Below are positions 1-8,433 of a DNA stretch of 28,706 bases, piece by piece; positions within the stretch are counted from its first letter, which is position 1; every line of letters begins with the position of its first letter. The notes under the pieces are model-generated. The model did no database searches. It was not told the DNA's origin and was given only the letters and a program-made list of their open reading frames with translations. The position numbers and the translations under genes are program-made. The DNA comes from JBDRGX01 sp043817485 [NCBI: bacterium] (GTDB lineage: Bacteria; JBDRGX01), in the NCBI GenBank assembly GCA_043817485.1, contig JBDRGX010000023.1, positions 1 through 28,706 of the forward strand, read 5' to 3'.

Positions 1-20
1 TTTTAAAAAGGAGAAAGAGA

Positions 21-1166
21 ATGGGTCAGAATTATTTATTTACTTCAGAATCTGTTACAGAAGGGCATCCAGATAAAATGGCAGATCAAGTTTCAGATGC
101 TATTCTTGATGATGTTCTTAGTAAAGATTCTAATGGGAAAGTAGCATGTGAAGCATTACTTACTACTGGATTAGTTTTTGTAGCTGGAGAAATAAGCACA
201 AACTGTTATGTAGATGTTCCAAAAATAGTTAGAAATTTAATTAGAGAAATTGGTTATACAGATCCTCATTATGCTTTTGATTTTGAATCTTGTTCTGTTC
301 TTACAGCAATTCAAGAACAATCAGCAGATATTGCATTGGGTGTTGATATAGGCGGAGCTGGTGATCAAGGAATGATGTTTGGTTATGCTGTAAATGAAAC
401 CCCAGAACTTATGCCTTTACCTATTATGTTAGCACATAAATTAGTTAGACGATTGTCTTTTGTCAGAAAAGAGAATATTTTAAATTTTCTTCGTCCAGAT
501 GGAAAATCTCAAGTAAGCATAGAATATAAAAACGGTGTTCCATCAAAAGTTCATACAGTTGTTATGTCAGCTCAACATAATCCAGATGTAGAAATGAAAG
601 TTTTAAAAGAAGCTATTATCGAAGAAGTAATTAAAAAAACTATTCCCAAAGAAATACTTTCAGAGAATGTTGTTTATCATATCAATCCTACTGGAAGATT
701 TGAAATTGGTGGACCTCATGGTGATACGGGATTAACTGGAAGAAAAATAATAGTTGATACTTATGGAGGATTTGGTAGCCATGGCGGTGGATGTTTTTCT
801 GGAAAAGATCCAACAAAAGTTGATAGATCTGCTTGTTATATGTGTCGTTATATTGCTAAAAATATAGTAGCTGCTGGACTTGCAAAAAAATGTGAAATTC
901 AACTTTCTTATGCTATTGGAATTGCAGAACCTTTATCTATAATGATTAATACTTATGGAACTGGAAAAATTGCAGATGAAAAATTAGCAAAAATTGTAAG
1001 AGATTGTTTTGATTTAACTCCACAGGGAATTATCTCTACATTAGATTTAAAACGACCTGTATTCAAAAAAACAGCTGTTTATGGACATTTTGGCAGAGAA
1101 GAAGAAGGTTTTACATGGGAAATAGTGAATAAAATCGAAGATTTAAAAAAAGAAGCTGGAATATAA
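21..1166 (+). CDS. metK: S-adenosylmethionine synthase (methionine adenosyltransferase)
   Basis: Makes S-adenosylmethionine from methionine and ATP in the cytosol, supplying methyl groups to the cell. The protein has 381 residues, normal for bacterial MetK. Visible signatures are EGHPDK near residues 15-19 (active-site His16), GAGDQG at 112-117, and the glycine-rich phosphate loop [10 protein letters not shown] from 255, followed by TKVDRSACY. The loop has Cys where most relatives have Ala. The ATG is preceded by AAAGGAG at good spacing. The next gene, 29 bases on, is ahcY, which clears the S-adenosylhomocysteine left after methyl transfer, so the two form a methyl-cycle operon. Only 20 bases of upstream sequence are in the window, so a promoter or SAM riboswitch cannot be assessed. 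Confidence 0.97.
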   Translation: MGQNYLFTSESVTEGHPDKMADQVSDAILDDVLSKDSNGKVACEALLTTGLVFVAGEISTNCYVDVPKIVRNLIREIGYTDPHYAFDFESCSVLTAIQEQSADIALGVDIGGAGDQGMMFGYAVNETPELMPLPIMLAHKLVRRLSFVRKENILNFLRPDGKSQVSIEYKNGVPSKVHTVVMSAQHNPDVEMKVLKEAIIEEVIKKTIPKEILSENVVYHINPTGRFEIGGPHGDTGLTGRKIIVDTYGGFGSHGGGCFSGKDPTKVDRSACYMCRYIAKNIVAAGLAKKCEIQLSYAIGIAEPLSIMINTYGTGKIADEKLAKIVRDCFDLTPQGIISTLDLKRPVFKKTAVYGHFGREEEGFTWEIVNKIEDLKKEAGI

Positions 1167-1195
1167 TTTTTAATATAATTTTATAGGAGTAAATA

Positions 1196-2452
1196 ATGAA
1201 ATATGATATAAAAGATAGATCATTAGCATCTAAAGGAAAATTAAAAATAGAATGGGCTGAAAGAAATATGCCAGTTTTAAGACTATTAAAAGAACGATTT
1301 AAAAACAAAAAGCCTTTAAAAGGCGTAAAAATAGGAGCTTGTTTACATGTTACTACTGAAACAGCTAATTTAGCAATTACTTTAAAACAATGTGGAGCAG
1401 AAGTTTTTTTATGTGCTTCTAATCCTTTAAGTACTCAAGATGAAGTTGCAGCTTCTTTAGTAGTAGATTACAAAATTCCTACTTTTGCTATTAAAGGGGA
1501 AGATAACAAAACTTATTATAGTCATATAGAAAGCATTCTTGATAATAATCTTCAAATTACAATGGATGATGGAGCGGATTTAGTTACTATTCTTCATACT
1601 AAAAAGAAAAATTTATTGTCTTCAGTTTATGGTGGAACTGAAGAAACTACTACTGGAGTTATTCGTTTAAAAAGTATGGAAAAAAATAAAGTATTGCAAT
1701 ATCCTATTATTGCTGTTAACAATGCTTTAACAAAACACTTATTTGATAATAGATATGGAACAGGACAAAGTAGTATTGATGGAATTTTAAGAGCAACAAA
1801 TATTTTATTGGCTGGATGTAATTTTGTTGTTTGTGGATATGGTTGGTGTGGAAAAGGAGTTGCTTCAAGAGCTCATGGAATGGGAGCAAAAGTGTTTGTG
1901 ACAGAAATAGATCCTGTAAAAGCATTAGAAGCTTGTATGGATGGATATCAGGTAATACCTATGGCAGAAGCTATTGAACTTGGAGATATTTTTATAACTG
2001 TTACTGGAAATACTAATGTAATAAATAAAAAGCATTTTCAAAAAATTAAAGATGGAGCTATTATCTCAAATTCTGGTCATTTTAATGTTGAAATAGATAT
2101 TAAATCTCTTAATTCTTTATCTCAAACAAAAAGACAGATTAGAGAATATGTAGAAGAATATACATTTTCTAATGGAAAAAAAATATTTTTACTTGGGGAA
2201 GGAAGACTTATCAATTTAGCTGCTGCTGAAGGACATCCAGCAATGGTAATGGATATGAGTTTTGCTAATCAAACTTTATCAGCTATATTTATTGCTCAGA
2301 AAAAAGATACATTAGAAAAAAAAGTATATTCTGTACCTGAAGAAATAGATAAAGAAATTGCTATATTAAAATTAAAAACTATGGGAATAAAAATAGATGA
2401 GTTAACTGCTGAACAAAAACATTATCTTGCTTCTTGGAATGAAGGAACTTAA
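1196..2452 (+). CDS. ahcY: Adenosylhomocysteinase (S-adenosyl-L-homocysteine hydrolase)
   Basis: Reversibly splits S-adenosylhomocysteine into adenosine and homocysteine, using tightly bound NAD, and so relieves product inhibition of methyltransferases. The 418-residue length fits the shorter bacterial/archaeal type. Likely catalytic residues by motif are His51 (HVTTETA), Asp125 (DDGAD), Glu150 (EETTTG), Lys180 and Asp184 (TKHLFDNRYG). The NAD-binding loop is GYGWCGKG at 214-221, and the tail LTAEQKHYLASW is typical of the short form. The segment before the catalytic Lys reads VNNALTK where many relatives have VND. AGGAG precedes the ATG. It follows metK in the same operon, and its last 51 bases overlap the convergent queC-like gene. 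Confidence 0.96.
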   Translation: MKYDIKDRSLASKGKLKIEWAERNMPVLRLLKERFKNKKPLKGVKIGACLHVTTETANLAITLKQCGAEVFLCASNPLSTQDEVAASLVVDYKIPTFAIKGEDNKTYYSHIESILDNNLQITMDDGADLVTILHTKKKNLLSSVYGGTEETTTGVIRLKSMEKNKVLQYPIIAVNNALTKHLFDNRYGTGQSSIDGILRATNILLAGCNFVVCGYGWCGKGVASRAHGMGAKVFVTEIDPVKALEACMDGYQVIPMAEAIELGDIFITVTGNTNVINKKHFQKIKDGAIISNSGHFNVEIDIKSLNSLSQTKRQIREYVEEYTFSNGKKIFLLGEGRLINLAAAEGHPAMVMDMSFANQTLSAIFIAQKKDTLEKKVYSVPEEIDKEIAILKLKTMGIKIDELTAEQKHYLASWNEGT

Positions 2453-3079
2453 TGCATTTTTTAATCTAAGACAAGATACACATTTTCCGCACATTTTTTT
2501 TCCCACTTCATAACAACTCCAAATAAAATGAAGTGGGATTTTCTTTTTTAAAAGAATTTCAACAATTTCTTTTTTTTCTAATTGAGTAGTAAAACTATTT
2601 AATTTAATTTTTTTTTGAGAAGAATATTTAAAAAAATTATTTGAAGCATTTATAAATTCTTGTGTATTATCTTTAAAAGTTCTTCCTTCTTCTTTATTAG
2701 CGCCAAATAATATTAAATCAATATTCATTGCTTCAGCAAAAGATGCTGCAATATTTACAAAAACACCATTTCTATTAGGAATCCAAACACTATGAACTAA
2801 ATCTATATTTTCTAAATTTTTTAAAGAAGGTTTTGGAACTTTTTTATTTTTATTTGTAAGAGATGTATCTGAAATACTTTTTAACCAAGGTAAAGAAATT
2901 ACTTTATGTGGAACTTCATAAAATTTGCAAATTTTTTTGCTATAAAGAATTTCTTTTTTAGATGCTTTTTGTCCATAATTAAAAGTAAGAGCTAAAACTA
3001 CTTTTGTTTTATTTAAAGCTATTTTTAAATTAACTAATGAATCTAATCCGCTTGATAATAAAATAAGACTTTTTTTCAA
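2402..3079 (-). CDS. queC: QueC-like 7-cyano-7-deazaguanine synthase (ATP pyrophosphatase family)
   Basis: QueC makes preQ0 from 7-carboxy-7-deazaguanine, ammonia and ATP, for queuosine in tRNA or 7-deazaguanine modification of DNA. The 225-residue protein shows the PP-loop near residues 8-14, NYGQKASKKE, the PNRNGVFVNIAASFAEA block, and a zinc cluster C-x7-C-x2-C-x2-C near the C terminus (SCYEVGKKMCGKCVSC). The PP-loop reads SSGLDS rather than the usual SGGxDS. The TTG start lies 6 bases after the ptb stop and the ribosome site AAGGA sits inside the ptb end, so translation is probably coupled. No queD, queE or queF is in the window, so the pathway cannot be confirmed. The last residues overlap the ahcY 3' end on the other strand. 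Confidence 0.85.
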   Translation of the reverse strand: MKKSLILLSSGLDSLVNLKIALNKTKVVLALTFNYGQKASKKEILYSKKICKFYEVPHKVISLPWLKSISDTSLTNKNKKVPKPSLKNLENIDLVHSVWIPNRNGVFVNIAASFAEAMNIDLILFGANKEEGRTFKDNTQEFINASNNFFKYSSQKKIKLNSFTTQLEKKEIVEILLKKKIPLHFIWSCYEVGKKMCGKCVSCLRLKNALSSFIPRSKIMFLFSS

Positions 3080-3085
3080 AATTTT

Positions 3086-4042
3086 TTATTCCTTATTTTT
3101 ATGGTAAGAAATTATTGTTCCTAAAACAATAGAATAAAATTTAATTTCTTCTTTATCTGTACGAGAAACTAAAACAATAGGAACTTTAGCTCCAGTAACA
3201 ATACCAGCACCTTTTGCTAAATTAAAATACATTAACATTTTAAAAAATAAATTTCCAGTTTCTATTTGATTTACAATAAAAATATCTACACGCCCTGCTA
3301 TGCGAGTTTTTATTCCTTTAAGTTCAGCTATTTTTTTTGACATTGCTCCATCAAAAGCTAAAGGGCCATCAATAATAACATTTTTTATTTGAGAACGATC
3401 CACCATTTTAGATAAAATAGCATCTTCTACAGAAGATTCCATTTTTAAATTAATTGTTTCAACAGCTGAAAGTAAAGCTACACGAGGTTTTTTAATTCCT
3501 AAATTATGAGCAACAAAAACAGCATTTTCAATAATAGATTTTTTTTCTAATAAATTTGGATTAATATTTATACCACCATCAGACATAAACATTAAACGAT
3601 TAATATTTTTTAATTTAAAAACAGATACATGACTTATTAATTTTTCTGTTCTAATACCTTTTTCTTTATCTAACACTGCTTTTAAAAGTGTAGAAGTTTG
3701 TATAAATCCTTTCATAATTAAATGTACTTTTTTTGAATTAACTAATTCCATAGCTTTTTGTAATATTTTTTCTTCTTCTATAATGTTTATTATTTCAAAA
3801 TCAAATAATGATTTTTTTAATTTTTTAAGTGCTTCTTCTATTTTATCTTTATTTCCGATAAGAATAGAATTTATTATTTTTTCTTTTTGAGCTTTTATAA
3901 TTGCACGAAGTGTAAAAACATCATAAGGACAAATTACAGCCATTTTTTGTATTCCATGAAGATTTTTTAAATATAAACATTTTTTAAGTAAATCTTTAAA
4001 ATTTTTTATTGGTTTATTTTTCATTTTTTTATTTTTTCTCAT
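3086..4042 (-). CDS. ptb: Phosphate butyryltransferase (phosphotransbutyrylase)
   Basis: Swaps CoA for phosphate on butyryl-CoA (or branched short acyl-CoA), giving an acyl phosphate that butyrate kinase uses to make ATP. The 318-residue sequence matches the Ptb/Pta family: LHLIMKG-like segment near 106, ISHVSVF, MSDGGININP, and a C-terminal AKGAGIVTGAKVPIVLVSR block. The partner gene buk lies upstream on the same strand, but ppcA now separates the two. No clear ribosome site precedes the ATG at 4042; an in-frame ATG six codons downstream (MKNKPIKNF) is an equally possible start. Phosphate acetyltransferase is a less likely alternative, given the nearby butyrate kinase. Confidence 0.88.
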   Translation of the reverse strand: MRKNKKMKNKPIKNFKDLLKKCLYLKNLHGIQKMAVICPYDVFTLRAIIKAQKEKIINSILIGNKDKIEEALKKLKKSLFDFEIINIIEEEKILQKAMELVNSKKVHLIMKGFIQTSTLLKAVLDKEKGIRTEKLISHVSVFKLKNINRLMFMSDGGININPNLLEKKSIIENAVFVAHNLGIKKPRVALLSAVETINLKMESSVEDAILSKMVDRSQIKNVIIDGPLAFDGAMSKKIAELKGIKTRIAGRVDIFIVNQIETGNLFFKMLMYFNLAKGAGIVTGAKVPIVLVSRTDKEEIKFYSIVLGTIISYHKNKE

Positions 4043-4409
4043 TTTAAAATAGAATTAGTTTTTTATCTTTATAAATAAATTTGTTTTATCAAAAATCTTT
4101 TGTAATTTTTTTTAACATAAATTCCCGCTTTTACTATAACTATAATCCCTAAAATGGAAAAAAGACTTGAAAATCACTTCATTTTCAATCTATTGTAAGA
4201 AATTTTCCTTCACCTATTTCCATAATTTCAGAAGTAGTTTTTGCTGTATAATATAATTTAGCGGTCTGCGAATAAAAGAAATTACCGAAGGGCAATTTGG
4301 AAGAATCTTTTCTGCCCAACAATAAACAGACCTACCTATGTTATTGACACAATAAACAGAAATTCCTCTTTTATCCATTATTATACGAATTTTCGTCCTA
4401 TCAATATAT
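4043..4409. other. Non-coding flank between ptb and ppcA
   Basis: This 367-base gap holds no recognisable gene. Minus-strand frame 4378-4214 is open for 54 codons, beginning MDKRGISVYC, with no ribosome site and no family I recognise. After the frame closes, a neighbouring frame stays open with a plausible-looking peptide (AKTTSEIMEIGEGKF), so a frameshifted gene remnant is possible but unproven. A hairpin followed by a T-run lies at 4157-4188. The segment 4089-4109 resembles one at 5901-5921 on the other side of ppcA. Confidence 0.4.
4157..4188 (-). terminator. Weak intrinsic terminator downstream of ppcA
   Basis: Read on the minus strand, an 8-bp stem (TTGAAAAT / ATTTTCAA, loop GAAGTG) is followed by GTCTTTTTTCC. 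Shape and T-run fit a rho-independent terminator, but the stem is AT-rich. It would end the ppcA transcript before ptb. Confidence 0.45.
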
Positions 4410-5867
4410 TTATCCCAAAAATTTTCTTAAACTTGCTGCTCTTAAAATATACTCTTCTAAATCTTCTGTTTTATTTTCTTTTAATGCACATACAATATAA
4501 TCTGTTATTTTTTTATACTTTTCATCCCTTTCAAAATCTATTGGAAATTTTTTTATTTTTGTCTTAAGATTTTTTGGTAAAAAAATCATATCCGTATTAA
4601 GATATTTGAAAGCATCTCTTAAATCATCTTCAAAATTTATATAAACTTCTTTGATAAATTGAATGTCGTCTTTATTCAAAGCATTCAAACCTAAAATTTC
4701 TGGAGGTAATCCTATAGAATAAAGAGCAGATGTAAATGTTATCACTCTTGGTAATGTAATTTTTCCTAATTTACGCGAATAACCAAATAAACCTATATGT
4801 AACTTCCTTTTTCTTCTACTTGGAATATACTTTGCAATCTTGTTAACTAATGGTGCTAATTCTATGATTTGTTTTTGGTACTCCTGAGAATATTTCCTGA
4901 TTATTTCCAAACATCTTTTTTCATCTATTTCCTGAGGCAATCCCGATTTTCTTTCTTTCAGTTTTCTTATAGATTCTTCAACTTGGTCAGAAGGATTATC
5001 GTATTTAAATGCAGATTGAATAGTAAATGTATGAACACTTGGATATTCTTTCATAACTCTTTCTACTGTTTGTGGTTTAAGATTTCCTCTAAATGGAGCT
5101 GATCCCATCCCAATGATAGGATATATTTTAATACCAATATTATCAGACATTTTTTGTAATCTTTGAAGGGCTATTTTGTTTAAAAAAACAGCGCTGATAA
5201 ATCCGTAATTCATTGCTGGGTCTGACCTTGCCAAAAAAACTCTTTGATATTCTACATTCTTTTCTTGTAAATATTCTCTGGTTATGTTATGTGCATTAAG
5301 CATATGTTCCATATCCTCAAAAAGAGGACTAACATTAATTTTTTTAGGCCTAAATTTTCCAATCCATTTAGCGATTGTTATATCTCCTGCGTTAAATGGC
5401 TTATTCTGTTTTCCCACAACAAAATCGCAATAATATCTGTAAATTCTATCAAGACATTTAGAAGAAGTGGTCATTGGCAATATAATCTCAAATATCGGGG
5501 TTATATTTTCTGCATAAAATAATTTGGCAGCATCAAAAGATCTAGGGATGCTTTCCAATGTTTCTAGTAATATCTTTGCTTCAGATTTTTCTATAGTTGG
5601 ATTAGGAACCCTTAGGGTTATAAATACCTCTCTCCCCAATTTTTTCTCTCTGAAAAATGATTCATATTTTGTTAATAATTTTTTGACTACAAAATTGTCA
5701 ACCTCCTTGCCTTCACAATCCCACATTTGTTCATCACAACCTAAATGAGAGAAAGCATAGTATGCTTCCAGTATTTCATCTTCTCCGCCAATTTCAGTGT
5801 TCTCAGCAAAAAACGGTGTATTTACATTATCAGGATGTTGCGTGCTCATACATTTGGGTATTTTCAC
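4410..5867 (-). CDS. ppcA: Phosphoenolpyruvate carboxylase, archaeal type
   Basis: Fixes bicarbonate onto phosphoenolpyruvate to give oxaloacetate, which could feed aspartate and the threonine pathway encoded further along. About 485 residues is the size of the archaeal-type family (bacterial/plant PEPC is near 900). Motifs include CMSTQHPDNV at the N terminus, DEQMWDCEGKEVD, LRVPNPT, FLARSDPAMNYG, GMGSAPFRG and GLFGYSRK. The start is taken at GTG 5867: AAGGAG lies 9 bases before it, whereas it directly abuts the in-frame ATG at 5876, and the resulting MKIPKCMSTQHPDN matches how I recall archaeal members beginning. Base composition is visibly less AT-rich than in ptb and buk, and non-coding DNA lies on both sides, suggesting acquisition. 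Archaeal-type PEPC is rare in bacteria. Confidence 0.95.
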   Translation of the reverse strand: MKIPKCMSTQHPDNVNTPFFAENTEIGGEDEILEAYYAFSHLGCDEQMWDCEGKEVDNFVVKKLLTKYESFFREKKLGREVFITLRVPNPTIEKSEAKILLETLESIPRSFDAAKLFYAENITPIFEIILPMTTSSKCLDRIYRYYCDFVVGKQNKPFNAGDITIAKWIGKFRPKKINVSPLFEDMEHMLNAHNITREYLQEKNVEYQRVFLARSDPAMNYGFISAVFLNKIALQRLQKMSDNIGIKIYPIIGMGSAPFRGNLKPQTVERVMKEYPSVHTFTIQSAFKYDNPSDQVEESIRKLKERKSGLPQEIDEKRCLEIIRKYSQEYQKQIIELAPLVNKIAKYIPSRRKRKLHIGLFGYSRKLGKITLPRVITFTSALYSIGLPPEILGLNALNKDDIQFIKEVYINFEDDLRDAFKYLNTDMIFLPKNLKTKIKKFPIDFERDEKYKKITDYIVCALKENKTEDLEEYILRAASLRKFLG

Positions 5868-5876
5868 AATATACAT

Positions 5877-6170
5877 CTCCTTGCTTTGTTCCGCGTTCTG
5901 TCAAAATCTTTTGTGAATTTTACTCTAAACCACTATTCTGACAGAATGTTATGTAAATTTAGCTTGTCTCCCCTTACTTTTTATGGTAGACTGAGAAAAA
6001 AAACTTTTTCATACCAAAAAGAAAATAAGCTAATATGAAAAAAATTAATTGTTTTATTATCTTGATTTGCTCTAAGTTTACTCGTAGTGAAATAAAGCAA
6101 ATCCATTCAAGATCTCTCCAATATATTAGCTAATCGTAATTTTTCATATCCTATCATACTTTATTTGATA
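5877..6170. other. Non-coding flank between ppcA and buk
   Basis: This 294-base gap has no convincing gene. It holds an 8-bp inverted repeat near the ppcA start (TTCTGTCA at about 5896, TGACAGAA at about 5938) and a nested hairpin structure at 6028-6131. The first inverted repeat lies where a ppcA regulator or promoter would act. Confidence 0.5.
6028..6131. repeat. Nested palindromic element upstream of ppcA
   Basis: Three sets of inverted repeats share one centre: AGCTAATAT (6028-6036) with ATATTAGCT (6123-6131); CTTG plus GATTTGCT (6061-6071) with AGCAAATC plus CAAG (6096-6111); and an inner hairpin at 6077-6092 (TTTACT / AGTgAAA). Together they would fold into one long interrupted stem of about 104 bases. 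It could be a small non-autonomous mobile element, a structured leader or an unusual terminator for buk. Confidence 0.5.
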
Positions 6171-7268
6171 CTACCTATAAATTTTAATTTTTTCTTTTTT
6201 TTGAAGAACTTCTAATGCTTTTTCTGCTAAAGCATTCATTTCTTCTTCTCCTGGATAAATTAAAATAGGAGCAATAAAAGAAATTCTTTTTTTTAAATCG
6301 CAAATTAATTTTTTGGAAAAAGCTAAACTACCAGTTAAAATAATGGCTTTAACATTTCCATTAAGTACAGTTGCCATAGAACCGATTTCTTTGGCTATTT
6401 GATAAATCATAGCTTTATAAATTAATAAAAATTTTTTGTCACCATTTTTAATTTTTTTTTGTATTTCAATTAAATCATCTGTTTTTAAATAAGAAATTAA
6501 TCCAGATTCTTGAGACAATTTTCTTTCTAATTCTTTTTGAGTATATTTTTTAGAAAAACATAATTTAATTAAATCTCCTATTGGTAGACTACCTGCTCTT
6601 TGAGGAGAAAAAGGTCCCATTCCTAATAAAGCATTATTTACATCAATAATTTTATCTTTAAAAGAAGCACAAATAGATATTCCTCCACCTAAATGAGCAA
6701 CAATATAATTAACATTTTTTTTATGAACACATAATTTTTCATTAACTTTTTTTATTACTGCTTTAACATTAAGAGCATGAAAAAGACTTTTTCTTTCTAT
6801 CTCTGCAAAACCAGAAATTTTAGATATTTCTTGCATTTCATCTACACATACTGGATTTGCAATAAAGCATGGAATTTTAAAAACTTTACTTATTTTATAA
6901 GCAATTAAAGCACCTAAATTAGAAGCATGTTCTTTTCCCCAAATATTTTCATTTTTTAAATCTTGAATCATTTTTAAATTTATTTTATAAACACCGCTTT
7001 TAACGGGATTCATCAAACCACCACGAGCCATAATAATATTAATACAAGATAAATCAACATTTTTTTGTTTTAAAATTTTTAATATAGTTTGATAACGAAA
7101 ATCACATTGATCAATAATTTTTTTAAATGAATTTAATTTTTCAAAATCATGTTTTATTACTTCTTTAAAAAAAACTTTTTTATTTTCAAAAAAAGCAATT
7201 TTTGTAGAAGTAGAGCCTGGATTGATTACTAAAATTAAATAATTATTTTTAATTTTTTTATTTATCAT
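6171..7268 (-). CDS. buk: Butyrate kinase
   Basis: Transfers phosphate from butyryl phosphate to ADP, giving butyrate (or a branched short-chain acid) and ATP. The 365-residue length fits the family. Acetate/butyrate kinase-fold motifs are VINPGSTSTK near residues 14-23, MARGG, the FHALNVKA segment, YIVAHLGGGIS, and the C-terminal phosphate loop AIILTGSLAFS, where many relatives have TGG. It probably acts with Ptb, encoded on the same strand beyond ppcA, and with the acyl-CoA dehydrogenase at 19103-20260. The ATG has only a weak purine stretch before it. It is divergent from the GT9 operon across a 130-base promoter region. Confidence 0.93.
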   Translation of the reverse strand: MINKKIKNNYLILVINPGSTSTKIAFFENKKVFFKEVIKHDFEKLNSFKKIIDQCDFRYQTILKILKQKNVDLSCINIIMARGGLMNPVKSGVYKINLKMIQDLKNENIWGKEHASNLGALIAYKISKVFKIPCFIANPVCVDEMQEISKISGFAEIERKSLFHALNVKAVIKKVNEKLCVHKKNVNYIVAHLGGGISICASFKDKIIDVNNALLGMGPFSPQRAGSLPIGDLIKLCFSKKYTQKELERKLSQESGLISYLKTDDLIEIQKKIKNGDKKFLLIYKAMIYQIAKEIGSMATVLNGNVKAIILTGSLAFSKKLICDLKKRISFIAPILIYPGEEEMNALAEKALEVLQKKEKIKIYR

Positions 7269-7298
7269 TTTATTCTTTTACTAATTAAAAAAGCTTTT

Positions 7299-7325
7299 TT
7301 GTCAATTAAATAAAAATATTGACAA
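7299..7325. promoter_or_regulatory. Inverted repeat between divergent buk and GT9 operons (possible operator)
   Basis: TTGTCAAT (7299-7306) and ATTGACAA (7318-7325) form a perfect 8-bp inverted repeat around 11 AT bases. The right arm contains the TTGACA of the plus-strand promoter, and the left arm gives a TTGACA on the minus strand toward buk. A regulator binding here could act on both operons. The minus-strand copy lacks a good -10. Confidence 0.35.
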
Positions 7326-7347
7326 ATTACCTTTTTTAAAATATTTT
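7319..7347 (+). promoter_or_regulatory. Sigma70-type promoter for the GT9 operon
   Basis: TTGACA at 7319-7324, a 17-base spacer, then TATTTT at 7342-7347. Box sequence, spacing and position about 50 bases before the first GT9 start all fit a housekeeping promoter. The surrounding AT richness makes the -10 box weak evidence on its own. Confidence 0.55.
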
Positions 7348-7398
7348 TTTAAAAAAAATTTCAAATTGATTTTTTTCAAAAAAGGGGAAATTTTTTTA

Positions 7399-8433
7399 TT
7401 GAAAAATTTAGATGATTCAAAAAAAATATTAATTATAAAATTAAGTTCTATTGGCGATGTAGTCATGATTACTTCTTGTATTCGAGAATTAAAAAAACAT
7501 TATCCAAATGCTGAAATAGATATGATCGTAGAAGAAGAATCTTATCCAATTGTAAAAAACAATCCAAATTTATCTAATATATTTGTTTTTAGACGCACTA
7601 AATTATTTCGTTCTTTATTTTGTATAAAAAAAGATTTAAAAGAAATTTTTTCTTTGATTAAGAATTTGAGAAAATGTACTTATGATATATCTTTTGATTT
7701 TCAAGGGTTGTTAAGAAGTGTAATTTTTCTTTATTTAGTTCCATCAAAATATAAAATTGGTAAAAACAGATGGCTTTTTCTTTCTAAAAACATTTTATCT
7801 TCATCGTTAAGTTCCATTAATGCGATAGAAGGTTATTTAGATCTTTTAAGAAGTATTGGACTTAATCCAAAGGATAAAAAAACAGAAATATTTCTTTCTT
7901 TAGAAGATGAAAAATTTGCTTCTGATTTTTTAACAAAACATAAAATTTTGAAGGATGATTTACTTATAATTTTTAATTTAGGTACTCGTTGGCAAACTAA
8001 AACTTGGGCTTTAGAAAATTTTATTGAATTAAGTAAAATGCTAATTAATGTTTTTGATGCTAAAATAATTCTTACTGGTAGCAAGTCTGAGCAAAAATTA
8101 AGTGAAACATTAAAAAAACAAGTAAATAAAAATATATATATAGCTACTGGAGATACTACCTTACTTCAATTGGCTGGGTTAATTAAAAAAACAAAAATTT
8201 TTATTACAGGTGATACTGGTCCAATGCATATTGCAGCAGCAATGGGAACTAAAATAATTGCTCTTTTTGGACCTACTGATCCTCAAAGAACTGGTCCCTA
8301 TGGTGAACAACATTTTGTTATTAAAAAAAACTTACAATGTAGTCCATGTTTTAAAAAAAAATGTAACTTACTTACTTGTATGAAAACTATTACTCCAAAA
8401 GAAGTATTTAAAGAGGTTGAAAAAATTTTATGA
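7399..8433 (+). CDS. Glycosyltransferase family 9 protein (heptosyltransferase-type), copy 1
   Basis: GT9 enzymes such as WaaC and WaaF add heptose to the inner core of lipopolysaccharide at the cytosolic face of the inner membrane. Visible features are the N-terminal IKLSSIGDVVM, FNLGTRWQTKTW at mid-length, and the C-terminal nucleotide-sugar-binding block TGDTGPMHIAAA...ALFGPTDPQRTGPYG. A cysteine cluster C-x2-C-x4-C-x4-C lies near the C terminus. I place the start at TTG 7399, 11 bases after AGGGG; the frame extends 11 codons upstream to another TTG at 7366 with no ribosome site. Its TGA stop overlaps the next ATG. The exact sugar transferred cannot be told from sequence. Confidence 0.88.
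   Translation: MKNLDDSKKILIIKLSSIGDVVMITSCIRELKKHYPNAEIDMIVEEESYPIVKNNPNLSNIFVFRRTKLFRSLFCIKKDLKEIFSLIKNLRKCTYDISFDFQGLLRSVIFLYLVPSKYKIGKNRWLFLSKNILSSSLSSINAIEGYLDLLRSIGLNPKDKKTEIFLSLEDEKFASDFLTKHKILKDDLLIIFNLGTRWQTKTWALENFIELSKMLINVFDAKIILTGSKSEQKLSETLKKQVNKNIYIATGDTTLLQLAGLIKKTKIFITGDTGPMHIAAAMGTKIIALFGPTDPQRTGPYGEQHFVIKKNLQCSPCFKKKCNLLTCMKTITPKEVFKEVEKIL

Noticed and set aside
1111-1925. Minus-strand frames opposite metK and ahcY
   Set aside because: Leu/Phe/Ile-rich antisense shadows of well-identified genes without ribosome sites.
5289-6038. Three plus-strand frames of 74-97 codons opposite and beyond the ppcA 5' end (5289, 5524 and 5745 starts)
   Set aside because: They are shadows of ppcA and its leader; residues are dominated by Phe, Ser and Ile, as expected from the complement of AT-rich coding DNA.
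7299-7325. A strong minus-strand promoter for buk at the inverted repeat
   Set aside because: TTGACA is present but no acceptable -10 box follows at 16-18 bases, and the buk ATG is very close; the box may be only the mirror of the plus-strand promoter.
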